Positions 40,064 through 47,908 of a stretch of DNA of 64,000 nt are shown in pieces. Made by a program: the position numbers and the translations under genes. The notes below the pieces were generated by a model that was not told the origin of the DNA, did not search any database, and saw only the letters and a program-made list of their open reading frames with translations. Where the stretch lies: the NCBI RefSeq assembly GCF_018861735.1, contig NZ_JAHLEB010000004.1:98910-162909 (forward strand), given 5' to 3'. Numbering within the stretch: the stretch's first letter is position 1; the number at the start of each line of letters is the position of its first letter. The stretch is from Clostridium lacusfryxellense. Lineage in GTDB: Bacteria; Bacillota; Clostridia; Clostridiales; Clostridiaceae.

Positions 40064-41254
40064 ATGGTATTATCTACTAAAGCAAAACAAATATCAACAT
40101 CTTTAACATTAGAGATAACTGCAAAGGCTAAGAAAATGAAGGCCGATGGGATAGATGTAATAGGATTTGGTGCTGGTGAACCTGATTTTAATACACCCAA
40201 AAATATTAGAGACGCAGCAATAAGAGCAATTAATGATGGGATGACTAAGTATACAGCTGCTTCAGGCATTATTGAACTCAAACAGTCAATAATTAATAAA
40301 TTAAAGCAGGATAACGATTTGACCTATATACCATCTCAGATTATTGTTTCATCTGGAGCAAAACAATGTCTAGCTAATGTATTTCAAGCAATTTTAAATC
40401 CTGGAGACGAAGTTTTGATTGGATCACCATACTGGGTTAGTTACCCTGAATTAGTTAAATTAGCAGATGGGAAACCTGTGTATGTAGAAACAAAGGAAAT
40501 AACCAAGTTTAAATTAACAATTGAGAATCTTAATAAATCGGTAACTTCAAAATCTAAAGCAATTGTATTAAATAGCCCGAATAATCCTACAGGAACAGTT
40601 TATTCAAAAGAAGAACTTATTGAAATTGCTGATTTTGCAAAAATAAATAACTTAATTATAATCTCAGATGAAATTTATGAAAAATTAATATATGCAAATA
40701 ATCCTCATATTAGTATAGCAAGTCTTTCAGAGGATGCTTACGCAAGGACTATAGTAATTAATGGTGTGTCTAAAGCTTATGCTATGACAGGGTGGAGAAT
40801 TGGATATGCTGCAGGTAGTGCGGAAATAGTAGCATTAATGTCTAATATCCAAAGTCATACCACATCTAATCCAAATTCAATTGCTCAATACGCATCAGTT
40901 GAAGCATTGACTGGAGATCAAGGTGACATGGACAAGATGATTGTACAATTTAAGCTAAGGCGAGATTATATGGTAGAAAGAATTAATACTATAAATAATT
41001 TATCATGTATAAAACCTGAAGGTGCTTTTTACGTTATGGTAAATATAAGTCGAGTAATAAACAAATCAGTTATGGGGAAAGTTATAAAAAATTCAATTGA
41101 TTTTTCAGATATTCTACTTGAAAAAGAAAAAGTTGCTGTTGTACCAGGTATAGCATTTGGAGCAGATAATTATATTAGGTTATCCTATGCAACTTCAATG
41201 GAGAATATAAAAAATGGACTTAATAGAATAGCTAATTTTGTTGAAAATATTTAA
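40064..41254 (+). CDS. Class I/II PLP-dependent aminotransferase (aspartate aminotransferase-like)
   Basis: Fold-type I aminotransferase close to the AspB/PatA group. Marks: FGAGEPDFNTP near the N-terminus, TAASGIIELKQSI, NSPNNPTGTVYS, the PLP lysine in INGVSKAYAMTGWRIGY, and a C-terminal RLSYATS with the substrate-carboxylate arginine. Length 396 aa. A TTG at 40049 extends the frame but GGGGG is 8 nt from ATG 40064. Substrate is probably aspartate or an aromatic/branched amino acid; not decidable from sequence. A different aminotransferase lies at 52.9 kb. Confidence 0.92.
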   Translation: MVLSTKAKQISTSLTLEITAKAKKMKADGIDVIGFGAGEPDFNTPKNIRDAAIRAINDGMTKYTAASGIIELKQSIINKLKQDNDLTYIPSQIIVSSGAKQCLANVFQAILNPGDEVLIGSPYWVSYPELVKLADGKPVYVETKEITKFKLTIENLNKSVTSKSKAIVLNSPNNPTGTVYSKEELIEIADFAKINNLIIISDEIYEKLIYANNPHISIASLSEDAYARTIVINGVSKAYAMTGWRIGYAAGSAEIVALMSNIQSHTTSNPNSIAQYASVEALTGDQGDMDKMIVQFKLRRDYMVERINTINNLSCIKPEGAFYVMVNISRVINKSVMGKVIKNSIDFSDILLEKEKVAVVPGIAFGADNYIRLSYATSMENIKNGLNRIANFVENI

Positions 41255-41283
41255 AATTGATTTACATAGTTTTTAATGATATT

Positions 41284-41319
41284 ATAGTAGCATGGGTTAG
41301 TACTAACTCATGCTACTAT
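41284..41319. terminator. 18-bp inverted repeat between aminotransferase and HPr genes
   Basis: ATAGTAGCATGGGTTAGT (41284-41301) and ACTAACTCATGCTACTAT (41302-41319) are complementary with a single G-T pair and no spacer. The tail is only TAAAGTATT, so it is either a weak terminator or a DNA-level operator for the HPr gene, whose ribosome binding site follows 8 nt later. Confidence 0.55.
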
Positions 41320-41341
41320 TAAAGTATTGGGGTGAAGTGGA

Positions 41342-41602
41342 TTGGTAACAAGAGAGGTTTTAGTTAATAATTCTAGAGGATTGCATGCTAGACCAGCTAC
41401 ATTATTAGTAAGAAAAGCAGCTTCTTTTAAATCAGATATAGGTATAGAATATATGGGCAAAAAAGCAAATATCAAGAGTTTAATAGGTATTTTATCTTTA
41501 GGTGTTGGTCCAAATACTATTGTAAACGTTATATCAAATGGTCTTGATGAAAAATTAGCCTTAGAAGAAATAATAACATTAATTAAATCTTTAGAAGACT
41601 AA
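41342..41602 (+). CDS. ptsH: HPr-family phosphocarrier protein
   Basis: Small PTS phosphocarrier; PEP-dependent phosphorylation occurs on His15 (SRGLHARPA) and regulatory HPr kinase phosphorylation on Ser46 (IKSLIGILSLGVG). Both residues are present, so it is a true HPr rather than the His15-lacking Crh. Length 86 aa. TTG start with GGGGTGA at good spacing. No enzyme I gene is adjacent; isolated HPr genes are common in clostridia. Flanked by strong inverted repeats on both sides, so monocistronic. Confidence 0.93.
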   Translation: MVTREVLVNNSRGLHARPATLLVRKAASFKSDIGIEYMGKKANIKSLIGILSLGVGPNTIVNVISNGLDEKLALEEIITLIKSLED

Positions 41603-41613
41603 TTATAGCCTAT

Positions 41614-41660
41614 ACATTTTAAAAAGCTGCTAACTTACTGTTTGCAGCTTTTTAAAATGT
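41614..41660. terminator. Bidirectional-type terminator after the HPr gene
   Basis: 17-bp perfect stem ACATTTTAAAAAGCTGC / GCAGCTTTTTAAAATGT with a 13-nt loop. Both arms carry A/T tracts, so it could stop transcription from either side. Confidence 0.88.
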
Positions 41661-41694
41661 TTAGAATTTAAGAAAATATTAAAGGAGATTATAT

Positions 41695-42672
41695 ATGGTA
41701 AATAATCTTATAGAGTTTAATTGGAATGCAGATGTAACAGTTGGTAATAAACACTTTATATCATATTTCCTTGAGATTAAAGCTAGGAAAAGTATTTATA
41801 CATCCAAAAGCTATGAACGTGATATAAAAGATTTCTTTAACGTTGACTCTATTTCTGAAATTTATATTGAAGAGATTAAAAAGGTGTCTATTTTACATAC
41901 ACAAAACTACATAATGAAATTAATGGATAAAAACATGTCTTCGGCAACTATAAACAGAAAAATATCATCTTTGAGTGCTCTTTATAAATGGTTACTTAAA
42001 TTCCAAGATAATTCAACAGGTATACAAATAATTAAATATAATCCTTTTGGAAATTTAAAAGAAGAAAAACCTGTAATTAATAATAAGGAAACAGAGTTCT
42101 TAACAAAAGAAGAGTGTAAAATATTATTAGAGAGCATAGATACATCTACTATACTAGGGTATAGAAATAAAACTATATTGGCACTTGCATTAACTACTGC
42201 ACTTAGAAAATCTGAGATTATAAATATTAAAATAAAACATATTACTACGCATACAGGCTATGATGTAATAAAGGTGAGGCGAAAAGGTGGTAAGGACGAC
42301 ATAGTCAAAATTCAATTAAGCATTCTCACAATGCTAAATGAATATATCATGTTAACTAATAGAAGTAGAATAGCTAGTGGTGAGGAATATTTATTTATAG
42401 GTCACTCAACTAATGGGAATAATAAAGAAAAGTTAGATTCAAGTACATTAAATTACATGATTAAAAAAGCATGCAAAAATGCTGGTATAGAAAAAAACAT
42501 AAGAGTTCATTCAACTAGGCATACAGCAATTACACTAGCAATTTTAGCAGGAGCCACTGTAGAAAAAGTTAGAGATTTTGCTGCACACAAAAATTTAGCA
42601 ACTACTAATAGATATATTCACTCAGTAGATAAACTAAAAAATAATGCAGGAGATTTAATAGATGTTCTTTAA
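41695..42672 (+). CDS. Tyrosine recombinase (XerC/D-like or phage integrase family)
   Basis: Site-specific recombinase with an N-terminal SAM-like core-binding domain (about residues 15-115) and a complete catalytic domain: Arg171 (TTALRKSEI), a beta-sheet Lys (RRKGGKDDIVKI), His272-x-x-Arg275 (VHSTRHTAIT), His298 and the nucleophile Tyr307 (TTNRYIHS). Length 325 aa, slightly longer than XerC/D (about 300). It stands alone, without excisionase or other phage genes, next to a 430-bp region with a decayed ORF and short repeats. It could be a chromosomal Xer-like protein or the remains of an integrated element. Confidence 0.85.
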   Translation: MVNNLIEFNWNADVTVGNKHFISYFLEIKARKSIYTSKSYERDIKDFFNVDSISEIYIEEIKKVSILHTQNYIMKLMDKNMSSATINRKISSLSALYKWLLKFQDNSTGIQIIKYNPFGNLKEEKPVINNKETEFLTKEECKILLESIDTSTILGYRNKTILALALTTALRKSEIINIKIKHITTHTGYDVIKVRRKGGKDDIVKIQLSILTMLNEYIMLTNRSRIASGEEYLFIGHSTNGNNKEKLDSSTLNYMIKKACKNAGIEKNIRVHSTRHTAITLAILAGATVEKVRDFAAHKNLATTNRYIHSVDKLKNNAGDLIDVL

Positions 42673-42853
42673 TTAAGAAGTTTGCCTTTAATATAATGAA
42701 AATACGGATACAGAGGCGTCTAAAGACAATGGCATAAAGATACACCTTTCGACAGTGTTTAACACCATTATAGAGGCGTGAATGCGGTTAAAAGTGATAC
42801 TAGACATACTATTATAAATAAATTAGTATTTTATTATAAATTAATATCTAAGT
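42673..42853. other. Non-coding stretch with two AGAGGCGT copies beside the recombinase
   Basis: Contains AGAGGCGT at 42712-42719 and again at 42772-42779 (same orientation, 60 bp apart), and a near-palindrome GTGTTTAACAC between them. Base composition is less A/T rich than surrounding gaps. It could hold a recombination site or be debris; no RNA gene was recognised. Confidence 0.4.
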
Positions 42854-43021
42854 ATGTTACAAAAATCACAGCTTTTATTTTTGTATTTAAAAAAACAGGG
42901 TGTTTGCAGTGTACATTTATCAACATGCATTAGGGCATCATGTCCTTATTACAATGAATTTATCAAAGAACTTTCAAAGAATTTTGAGGTAATTGGATAT
43001 ACTCATGGGGTAAAAAAATAG
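42854..43021 (+). pseudogene. 55-codon ORF, probably the 3' remnant of a larger gene
   Basis: An open frame from ATG 42854 to TAG 43021 encodes 55 aa, with a Cys-containing segment (GVCSVHLSTCIRASCPYY) followed by NEFIKELSKNFEVIGYTHG. It reads like the C-terminal end of a structured domain. No ribosome binding site precedes the ATG and the upstream sequence is non-coding, so it is likely a decayed fragment rather than an expressed gene. I do not recognise the family. Confidence 0.45.
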
Positions 43022-43102
43022 TAGAAAGTATATATATAATTTTTAAATCTAATTTTAATGTATTTAAATATAAAATTATTGAAACATGAATAGGAGTAAA
43101 TT

Positions 43103-44347
43103 ATGAAAATAGGTTATGCATGTTTACCACTTACTACAAATGCAAAAACAAATAGAAGATTAACTATTAAAAAGTTTTCTGAAAAGGTATTTCTAGAATT
43201 GCTTGCGGAAAATTTAATAGATTTAAGAAGAATACTTGAGAATAATGAGTTGTACAATATTAAATTATTTAGGATAAGCTCGGATATAGTACCATTAGCT
43301 AGTCATAGTATTAATCAAGTCCCATGGCATAAACATTTTCAAAAGGAATTAAGTGAAATAGGAGAATATATAAAAAAATGTGATATGCGGGTTTCTATGC
43401 ATCCAGGTCAGTATACAGTGCTTAATGCTGAAAAAGAAGAGATTGTAATAAATGCTATTAAAGATTTAGAATATCATGCTTTATTACTCGATTCACTAGG
43501 TGTGGACTCAAGTAATAAGATTATACTTCATATTGGTGGAGGTTATGGAGATAAAATTGCAGCTATGAATAGGTTTATTAAAAATTTCGAGAGATTATCG
43601 AATTCAGTAAAAAATAGACTTGTAATTGAAAATGATGATAAAACATTTAACATAGATGATGTACTTTTTGTAAGTAGTGAAATTAATATACCGGTAATCT
43701 TTGATAACCTTCACCATGAGTGTAATCATGTAGTAGAAAAACCCATAAATGAAATAATGAAGAATGTAGCCAAAACTTGGAAAGATAAAGATGGAAATAT
43801 AAAAGTCCATTATAGTCAGCAAAACGACGATAAACAAGTAGGAGCTCACTCGAATAGTATAGTAGTTAAAGAGTTTTTAAAATACTACGATGAGGTTAAA
43901 GAATTTAATCTTGATATAATGCTTGAGGTAAAAGATAAAGATATTTCAGCTATAAAATGTAATATATTAGTTGATAATATGGGAAAAAAATTAAAGAACA
44001 CAATAATTGAAAAACAGTGGGCAAAATATAAATATGTACTTATGGAGAGAAATTATAAATACTATAAAGCTTGTAGTAAATTAGTAAAAGAACATTGTAG
44101 TATAGAAGAATTTTATGCGTACACGGATGAAATAATAGGTTATGATGTGGAGAGTGGAGGTTTTATAAATACTGCAGAACATGTATGGGGATATGTTAAA
44201 AACCATGTTAATGAAAAAGAAAAAAATCACTTTGAGAAACTTATTTTGGATATGACACGTAAAGATAAGGTTAAACTTTACTTGAAAAAATTATGTGAAA
44301 AGTACAATGCTGAATATATAATTAACTCATACTATTTTAATTATTAG
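43103..44347 (+). CDS. uvsE: UV damage endonuclease UvsE (UVDE)
   Basis: Nicks DNA 5' of cyclobutane dimers, 6-4 photoproducts and other lesions, starting an alternative excision repair route. The TIM-barrel family is recognised by MKIGYACLP at the N-terminus, DLRRILENN, FRISSDIVPLASH, VSMHPGQYTVLN, LHIGGGYGDK, RLVIENDDKTF and FDNLHHECN, which include expected His/Glu metal ligands. Length 414 aa; the last ~110 residues extend beyond the barrel as in some clostridial members. TAGGAG precedes the ATG. Likely monocistronic, closed by a 21-bp hairpin. Confidence 0.93.
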   Translation: MKIGYACLPLTTNAKTNRRLTIKKFSEKVFLELLAENLIDLRRILENNELYNIKLFRISSDIVPLASHSINQVPWHKHFQKELSEIGEYIKKCDMRVSMHPGQYTVLNAEKEEIVINAIKDLEYHALLLDSLGVDSSNKIILHIGGGYGDKIAAMNRFIKNFERLSNSVKNRLVIENDDKTFNIDDVLFVSSEINIPVIFDNLHHECNHVVEKPINEIMKNVAKTWKDKDGNIKVHYSQQNDDKQVGAHSNSIVVKEFLKYYDEVKEFNLDIMLEVKDKDISAIKCNILVDNMGKKLKNTIIEKQWAKYKYVLMERNYKYYKACSKLVKEHCSIEEFYAYTDEIIGYDVESGGFINTAEHVWGYVKNHVNEKEKNHFEKLILDMTRKDKVKLYLKKLCEKYNAEYIINSYYFNY

Positions 44348-44364
44348 TAAAATAAAAAACTATG

Positions 44365-44410
44365 AGCGTTAATAAAAACCACATGAAATCATGTGGTTTT
44401 TATTAACGTT
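44365..44410. terminator. Strong terminator after uvsE
   Basis: 21-bp stem (44365-44385 with 44390-44410, one G-T pair) and a 4-nt loop. The inner part ACCACATG/CATGTGGT is flanked by A5 and T5 tracts, so it can work in both directions. Confidence 0.88.
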
Positions 44411-44539
44411 AATTATAAAATTAAGCATATTTATTATATAATAACGATGAATTAAATAATTGTATTTACATAACTAAGATTATGTAAACCTATATTTAAA
44501 ATGTAAACAAAAATTAATAACTAATGCTTTTGAAATAAT

Positions 44540-44568
44540 TTGAAAAACCAAACGTTTGTTTGTATAGA
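44540..44568 (+). promoter_or_regulatory. Candidate ssb promoter with a LexA-like palindrome in the spacer
   Basis: TTGAAA (44540-44545), 17-nt spacer, TATAGA (44563-44568). The spacer contains the perfect palindrome CAAACGTTTG (44549-44558). The stretch CAAACGTTTGTT resembles the recA operator region (CAAACGTTCGTT), but the canonical GAAC left half is missing, so LexA control is a hypothesis. Confidence 0.45.
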
Positions 44569-44643
44569 ATATATTTTTATTGTCAATAATTTAAAAAGTT
44601 ATCAATAATTTTAAAAAATATTAAATAAAAGGAGAGATAATAT

Positions 44644-44973
44644 ATGAATACAGTATCAATAATAGGAAGAATAACAAGAGAATTAGAGCTCAAGAGTTTT
44701 AATGAGGGAAAAGGGTTTTATACTAGATTTACACTGGCAATTAATAGAGTATCACATAAGGATTTACAGCCAGAAGCTGATTTTATAAATGTAGTAGCGT
44801 GGAATGGAGCTGCAGAAACCATGTGTAAACATTTAAAAAAGGGAAGTCAAATTGGTATAACAGGAAGACTCTCTAGTAGTAGTTACACAGATAAAGATGG
44901 AAATAAAAAATATAGCACTGAAGTTGTAGCTGAAGATTTTAAATTCTTAGACAATAAACAACAGATAGTATAG
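44644..44973 (+). CDS. ssb: Short single-stranded DNA-binding protein
   Basis: OB-fold SSB: SIIGRITRELELK, FTLAINRVSHKD, DFINVVAWNGAAE and GITGRLSSSSYTDKDGN. Length is only 109 aa; it ends soon after the OB fold and lacks the Gly-rich linker and acidic DDDIPF-type tip that recruits repair partners in the main cellular SSB. This is therefore probably an accessory paralogue; the replicative SSB is normally encoded with rpsF/rpsR elsewhere. AAGGAGAG precedes the ATG. Confidence 0.93.
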   Translation: MNTVSIIGRITRELELKSFNEGKGFYTRFTLAINRVSHKDLQPEADFINVVAWNGAAETMCKHLKKGSQIGITGRLSSSSYTDKDGNKKYSTEVVAEDFKFLDNKQQIV

Positions 44974-44996
44974 TGTTCATAAGATTATTGCTGTGG

Positions 44997-45002
44997 TATA
45001 AT
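44997..45002 (+). promoter_or_regulatory. Extended -10 promoter of msrA
   Basis: TATAAT preceded by TGG (TGnTATAAT), 38 nt before the msrA ATG. The -35 (TGTTCA at 17 nt) is poor, which extended -10 promoters tolerate. Confidence 0.55.
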
Positions 45003-45040
45003 TTAGAAAACAGTAATAATATAAAAGGTGAGGTAGTCTA

Positions 45041-45520
45041 ATGAAAAGTATTGTTATAGCAGGAGGGTGTTTTTGGGGTGTAGATGCTTATATGTCAAGA
45101 ATAAATGGTATTATTGAAACGAAGGTTGGATATGCCAATGGCACAAAAAAGAACCCTACATATGATGAGGTTTGTAGTGGAACTACTGGGCACGCAGAAG
45201 CATGTTTGATAAGTTATGATGAATCCATTGTATCTCTAAATGAAGTGCTAAATAAGTTTTGGGGAATAATAGATCCTACTGCTTCAAACAGACAAGGAGC
45301 AGATGTAGGGACTCAATACAGAAGTGGTATTTATTATACTGATAAGATAGATTTAGATGTTATATTAAGAACAAAGGACGAAGTTCAAAAAAGAAATAGT
45401 AAACAAATAGTTACAGAGATAGAACCTCTTATCTGTTTTTATGATGCTGAAGATTATCATCAAAAGTATCTACAAAAAAACCCAGGAGGTTATTGCCATA
45501 TTAATTTAGACGATAACTAA
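45041..45520 (+). CDS. msrA: Peptide methionine sulfoxide reductase MsrA
   Basis: Reduces methionine-S-sulfoxide in proteins after oxidative damage. The catalytic Cys10 is in [51 protein letters not shown] and EDYHQKYL follow. Length 159 aa; no MsrB domain is fused. Own promoter, and a terminator shared with the convergent alcohol dehydrogenase gene. Confidence 0.97.
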   Translation: MKSIVIAGGCFWGVDAYMSRINGIIETKVGYANGTKKNPTYDEVCSGTTGHAEACLISYDESIVSLNEVLNKFWGIIDPTASNRQGADVGTQYRSGIYYTDKIDLDVILRTKDEVQKRNSKQIVTEIEPLICFYDAEDYHQKYLQKNPGGYCHINLDDN

Positions 45521-45554
45521 ATTAAAATAATAAAAACATTTACATTAAAATCAT

Positions 45555-45589
45555 AAAAACAAGGAAGTGACCTTCACTTCCTTGTTTTT
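45555..45589. terminator. Bidirectional terminator between msrA and the alcohol dehydrogenase gene
   Basis: 16-bp perfect stem AAAAACAAGGAAGTGA / TCACTTCCTTGTTTTT with a CCT loop. A5 on the left and T5 on the right let it serve both convergent transcripts. Confidence 0.92.
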
Positions 45590-45643
45590 AAAAGTTAAAT
45601 ACATAATTATTTTAATACTAATAGATAAAAAATATAATATAAG

Positions 45644-46744
45644 CTATATTTTTAATGAGTCTTTATACATTTTTATTATATCTTCTCTTATTACTAGGTC
45701 AGGATGATTTTTTAATTTATATGTATTTGACATCATTTCGTCAGAATACGAAGATATGTCTGTAGAAGTAACACTATCCACACATCCGAGCATATCATTT
45801 AAAAAATTCCCGAGTTCATCTAAATTTTCTAGAGTTAATAAATATAAAATTTTCCTTACTTTATGTCCATCTACGCAAAATTCTAAATAAGACTTTAAGA
45901 GTATACCATTAGCTTTACCATGTGGCACATTATGAAAATAAGTAAGTGCATATCCCATTCCGTGAGGAAGGGAAGTACCTGCCTGTGCTATTACCATGCC
46001 AGCAATAGTAGAAGCTAACATTAATTTTTCTCTCACAACATAAGTAAAATCTTTTTCTTTTATCATGTTTAAACATTCACCAAATAATTTCAAACCCTTT
46101 TCTGCTAAGGCATCACTCACTATATTTGATTTTGCAGATAAATAACCTTCTATTAAATGGGATAAAGCATCTATTGAAGTATTAACAGTTATTCTCTCAG
46201 GCAAAAACATTAGATATTTTACATCAAGTAGTGCAACTTCAGGAAACACCTTTTGACATATACCATGTTTTGTTTGAAGTTCATTATCTGTAAGTATTGC
46301 ATAAGGAGTTGTTTCAGTTCCAGTACCGGCTGTGGTTGGAACTGCAATAATAGGTACAGATTTTAAATTTGGACTATTAAACAAATCATATCTTGTAGCG
46401 GTTTGAGTTTTTATTAGTATACCGGCTGCTTTTGCGGCATCTATAGGAGAGCCTCCTCCAATACCAATAATAAAATTTGATTTTTGGTTTCTACCAAGTT
46501 TCGCAATGGCTTCTACGGTTTCTAAAGAAGGATTTTCTTCTACATCATTAAAAATATCGTAAGAAATTCCTTCTTTTTTAAGTGCGTTAGTAACATCTTC
46601 TAATGAACCATTTTTAATTGAAGAGGTTTTACCGGTTACAATTAAAGCTTTGTCCCCATAAGTGGAAAATAAAGCACAGTTTTTTAAAACTACGTCTTCA
46701 TCTAATAATATTTTAGTTGGCATGTGATAATTAATAAACTTCAT
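45644..46744 (-). CDS. Iron-containing (group III) alcohol dehydrogenase family protein
   Basis: NAD(P)-dependent Fe2+-type dehydrogenase. Nucleotide binding: FIIGIGGGSPIDAAKAAG; TTAGTGTETTP; metal ligands in SIDALSHLIEGY (Asp, His) and HGMGYALTYFHNVPHG (two His). Length 366 aa, at the short end of the family. AAAGGAGGATA precedes the ATG on the - strand. Substrate cannot be set from sequence; members act on ethanol, butanol, diols or hydroxy acids. Monocistronic by context. Confidence 0.88.
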   Translation of the reverse strand: MKFINYHMPTKILLDEDVVLKNCALFSTYGDKALIVTGKTSSIKNGSLEDVTNALKKEGISYDIFNDVEENPSLETVEAIAKLGRNQKSNFIIGIGGGSPIDAAKAAGILIKTQTATRYDLFNSPNLKSVPIIAVPTTAGTGTETTPYAILTDNELQTKHGICQKVFPEVALLDVKYLMFLPERITVNTSIDALSHLIEGYLSAKSNIVSDALAEKGLKLFGECLNMIKEKDFTYVVREKLMLASTIAGMVIAQAGTSLPHGMGYALTYFHNVPHGKANGILLKSYLEFCVDGHKVRKILYLLTLENLDELGNFLNDMLGCVDSVTSTDISSYSDEMMSNTYKLKNHPDLVIREDIIKMYKDSLKI

Positions 46745-46772
46745 TATGTATCCTCCTTTTATAATATAATAT

Positions 46773-46796
46773 ATTATAACATTATAACATTATAAC
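46773..46796. repeat. Three tandem ATTATAAC octamers upstream of the alcohol dehydrogenase gene
   Basis: Three perfect copies of ATTATAAC in a row. On the - strand each copy reads GTTATAAT and carries a perfect TATAAT, 29-52 nt upstream of the dehydrogenase start, so the array provides repeated -10 boxes. Confidence 0.75.
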
Positions 46797-46886
46797 GTTA
46801 TTAGTATTAATATAAATAATAAGCAAAAATAAATCTATAATAATTAGTCTAATTATAGAAAATAAACAAAAAATAATTATGAGCAA

Positions 46887-46915
46887 TTGATTTTGTGTTA
46901 ATATATATATATAAT
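46887..46915 (+). promoter_or_regulatory. Sigma-A promoter of rluB
   Basis: TTGATT (46887-46892), 17-nt spacer, perfect TATAAT (46910-46915). Leader of about 70 nt to the GTG start. Confidence 0.7.
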
Positions 46916-46993
46916 TCTACATGAAGACTTATATACATATATATTTAATTTGAATTTTATATAGTAAATAAAATAATATTAGGAAGTGGTATA

Positions 46994-47704
46994 GTGGAAG
47001 AACGTTTGCAAAAATTTATGGCAAGGTGTGGTGTTGCCTCACGTAGAAAATGTGAGGATATAATTACAGCTGGGAGAGTAAAAGTAAATGATTTAGAAGT
47101 TACAGAACTTGGACATAAAATAGATCCTGAGGAAGATGTTGTACAGGTAGATAATAAAATTATCAATATAGAAGAAAATAAAGTATATATTGCATTAAAT
47201 AAACCTGAAGGAATTGTCTCTACTGTAAAGGATGAGAAAGATAGAAAAACCATTTTAGATTTAGTTAAGGTAAAAGAAAGAATATATCCTATAGGGCGTT
47301 TGGATTATGATACATGTGGTTTAATTATATTAACTAATGATGGTGATATCTATAACAGAGTTATTCATCCAAGGCAAGCAATTAACAAAGTATACATAGC
47401 AATCTTAGAAGGATGCCCAAATCAAGAAGAAATAGATAAATTTTGTAATGGTATTGATATTGATGGATATACTACAGCGAAAGCAAATTTTGAAATGACT
47501 AAAAGAGTTGGGTTTAACTGCAGGGCTACAATTACAATACATGAAGGTAAAAATCGCCAAATTAGAAAAATGTGCGATGCGATAGATCATCCGGTTATTG
47601 CACTCAAGAGAATTTCTGTTGGTGACATTAAACTCGGAGATATGGAAAAGGGGTCATGGAGAAATTTAACTGAAGATGAAATAGATTATTTGAAGAATTT
47701 ATAA
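46994..47704 (+). CDS. rluB: 23S rRNA pseudouridine synthase, RluB/RsuA family
   Basis: Isomerises a uridine in 23S rRNA (position 2605 by analogy). N-terminal S4 RNA-binding domain (ERLQKFMARCGVASRRKCED), then the catalytic domain with ALNKPEGIVSTVKD, the aspartate motif YPIGRLDYDTCGLIILTNDG, and EGKNRQIRKMCDAI. Length 236 aa. GTG start after AGGAAG. Family certain; RluB versus RsuA/RluE specificity is from length and context. Confidence 0.92.
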   Translation: MEERLQKFMARCGVASRRKCEDIITAGRVKVNDLEVTELGHKIDPEEDVVQVDNKIINIEENKVYIALNKPEGIVSTVKDEKDRKTILDLVKVKERIYPIGRLDYDTCGLIILTNDGDIYNRVIHPRQAINKVYIAILEGCPNQEEIDKFCNGIDIDGYTTAKANFEMTKRVGFNCRATITIHEGKNRQIRKMCDAIDHPVIALKRISVGDIKLGDMEKGSWRNLTEDEIDYLKNL

Positions 47705-47807
47705 TTAAATCATGCAATATATATGGAATAAAATTGAATTATTTAGCTGTATATAACAAAATTATAGATAAAAACGTTATATAAATGAATAATCCATTGA
47801 AAGTATC

Positions 47808-47858
47808 TTCAATAGATGATAAAATGAAATAAAAAAATTCATTTTATTGTCTATTGAA
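47808..47858. terminator. Long A/T hairpin between rluB and the RpiR-type regulator
   Basis: TTCAATAGA + ATAAAATGAA (47808-47828) pair with TTCATTTTAT + TCTATTGAA (47838-47858), with a TG/TG internal loop and a 9-nt A-rich loop. TTTTTATTT follows. Probably ends the rluB transcript. Confidence 0.6.
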
Positions 47859-47908
47859 ATTTTTATTTCATTAAATTGAGTTTTAAGATAGAAAGGATTG
47901 AGTTTATA

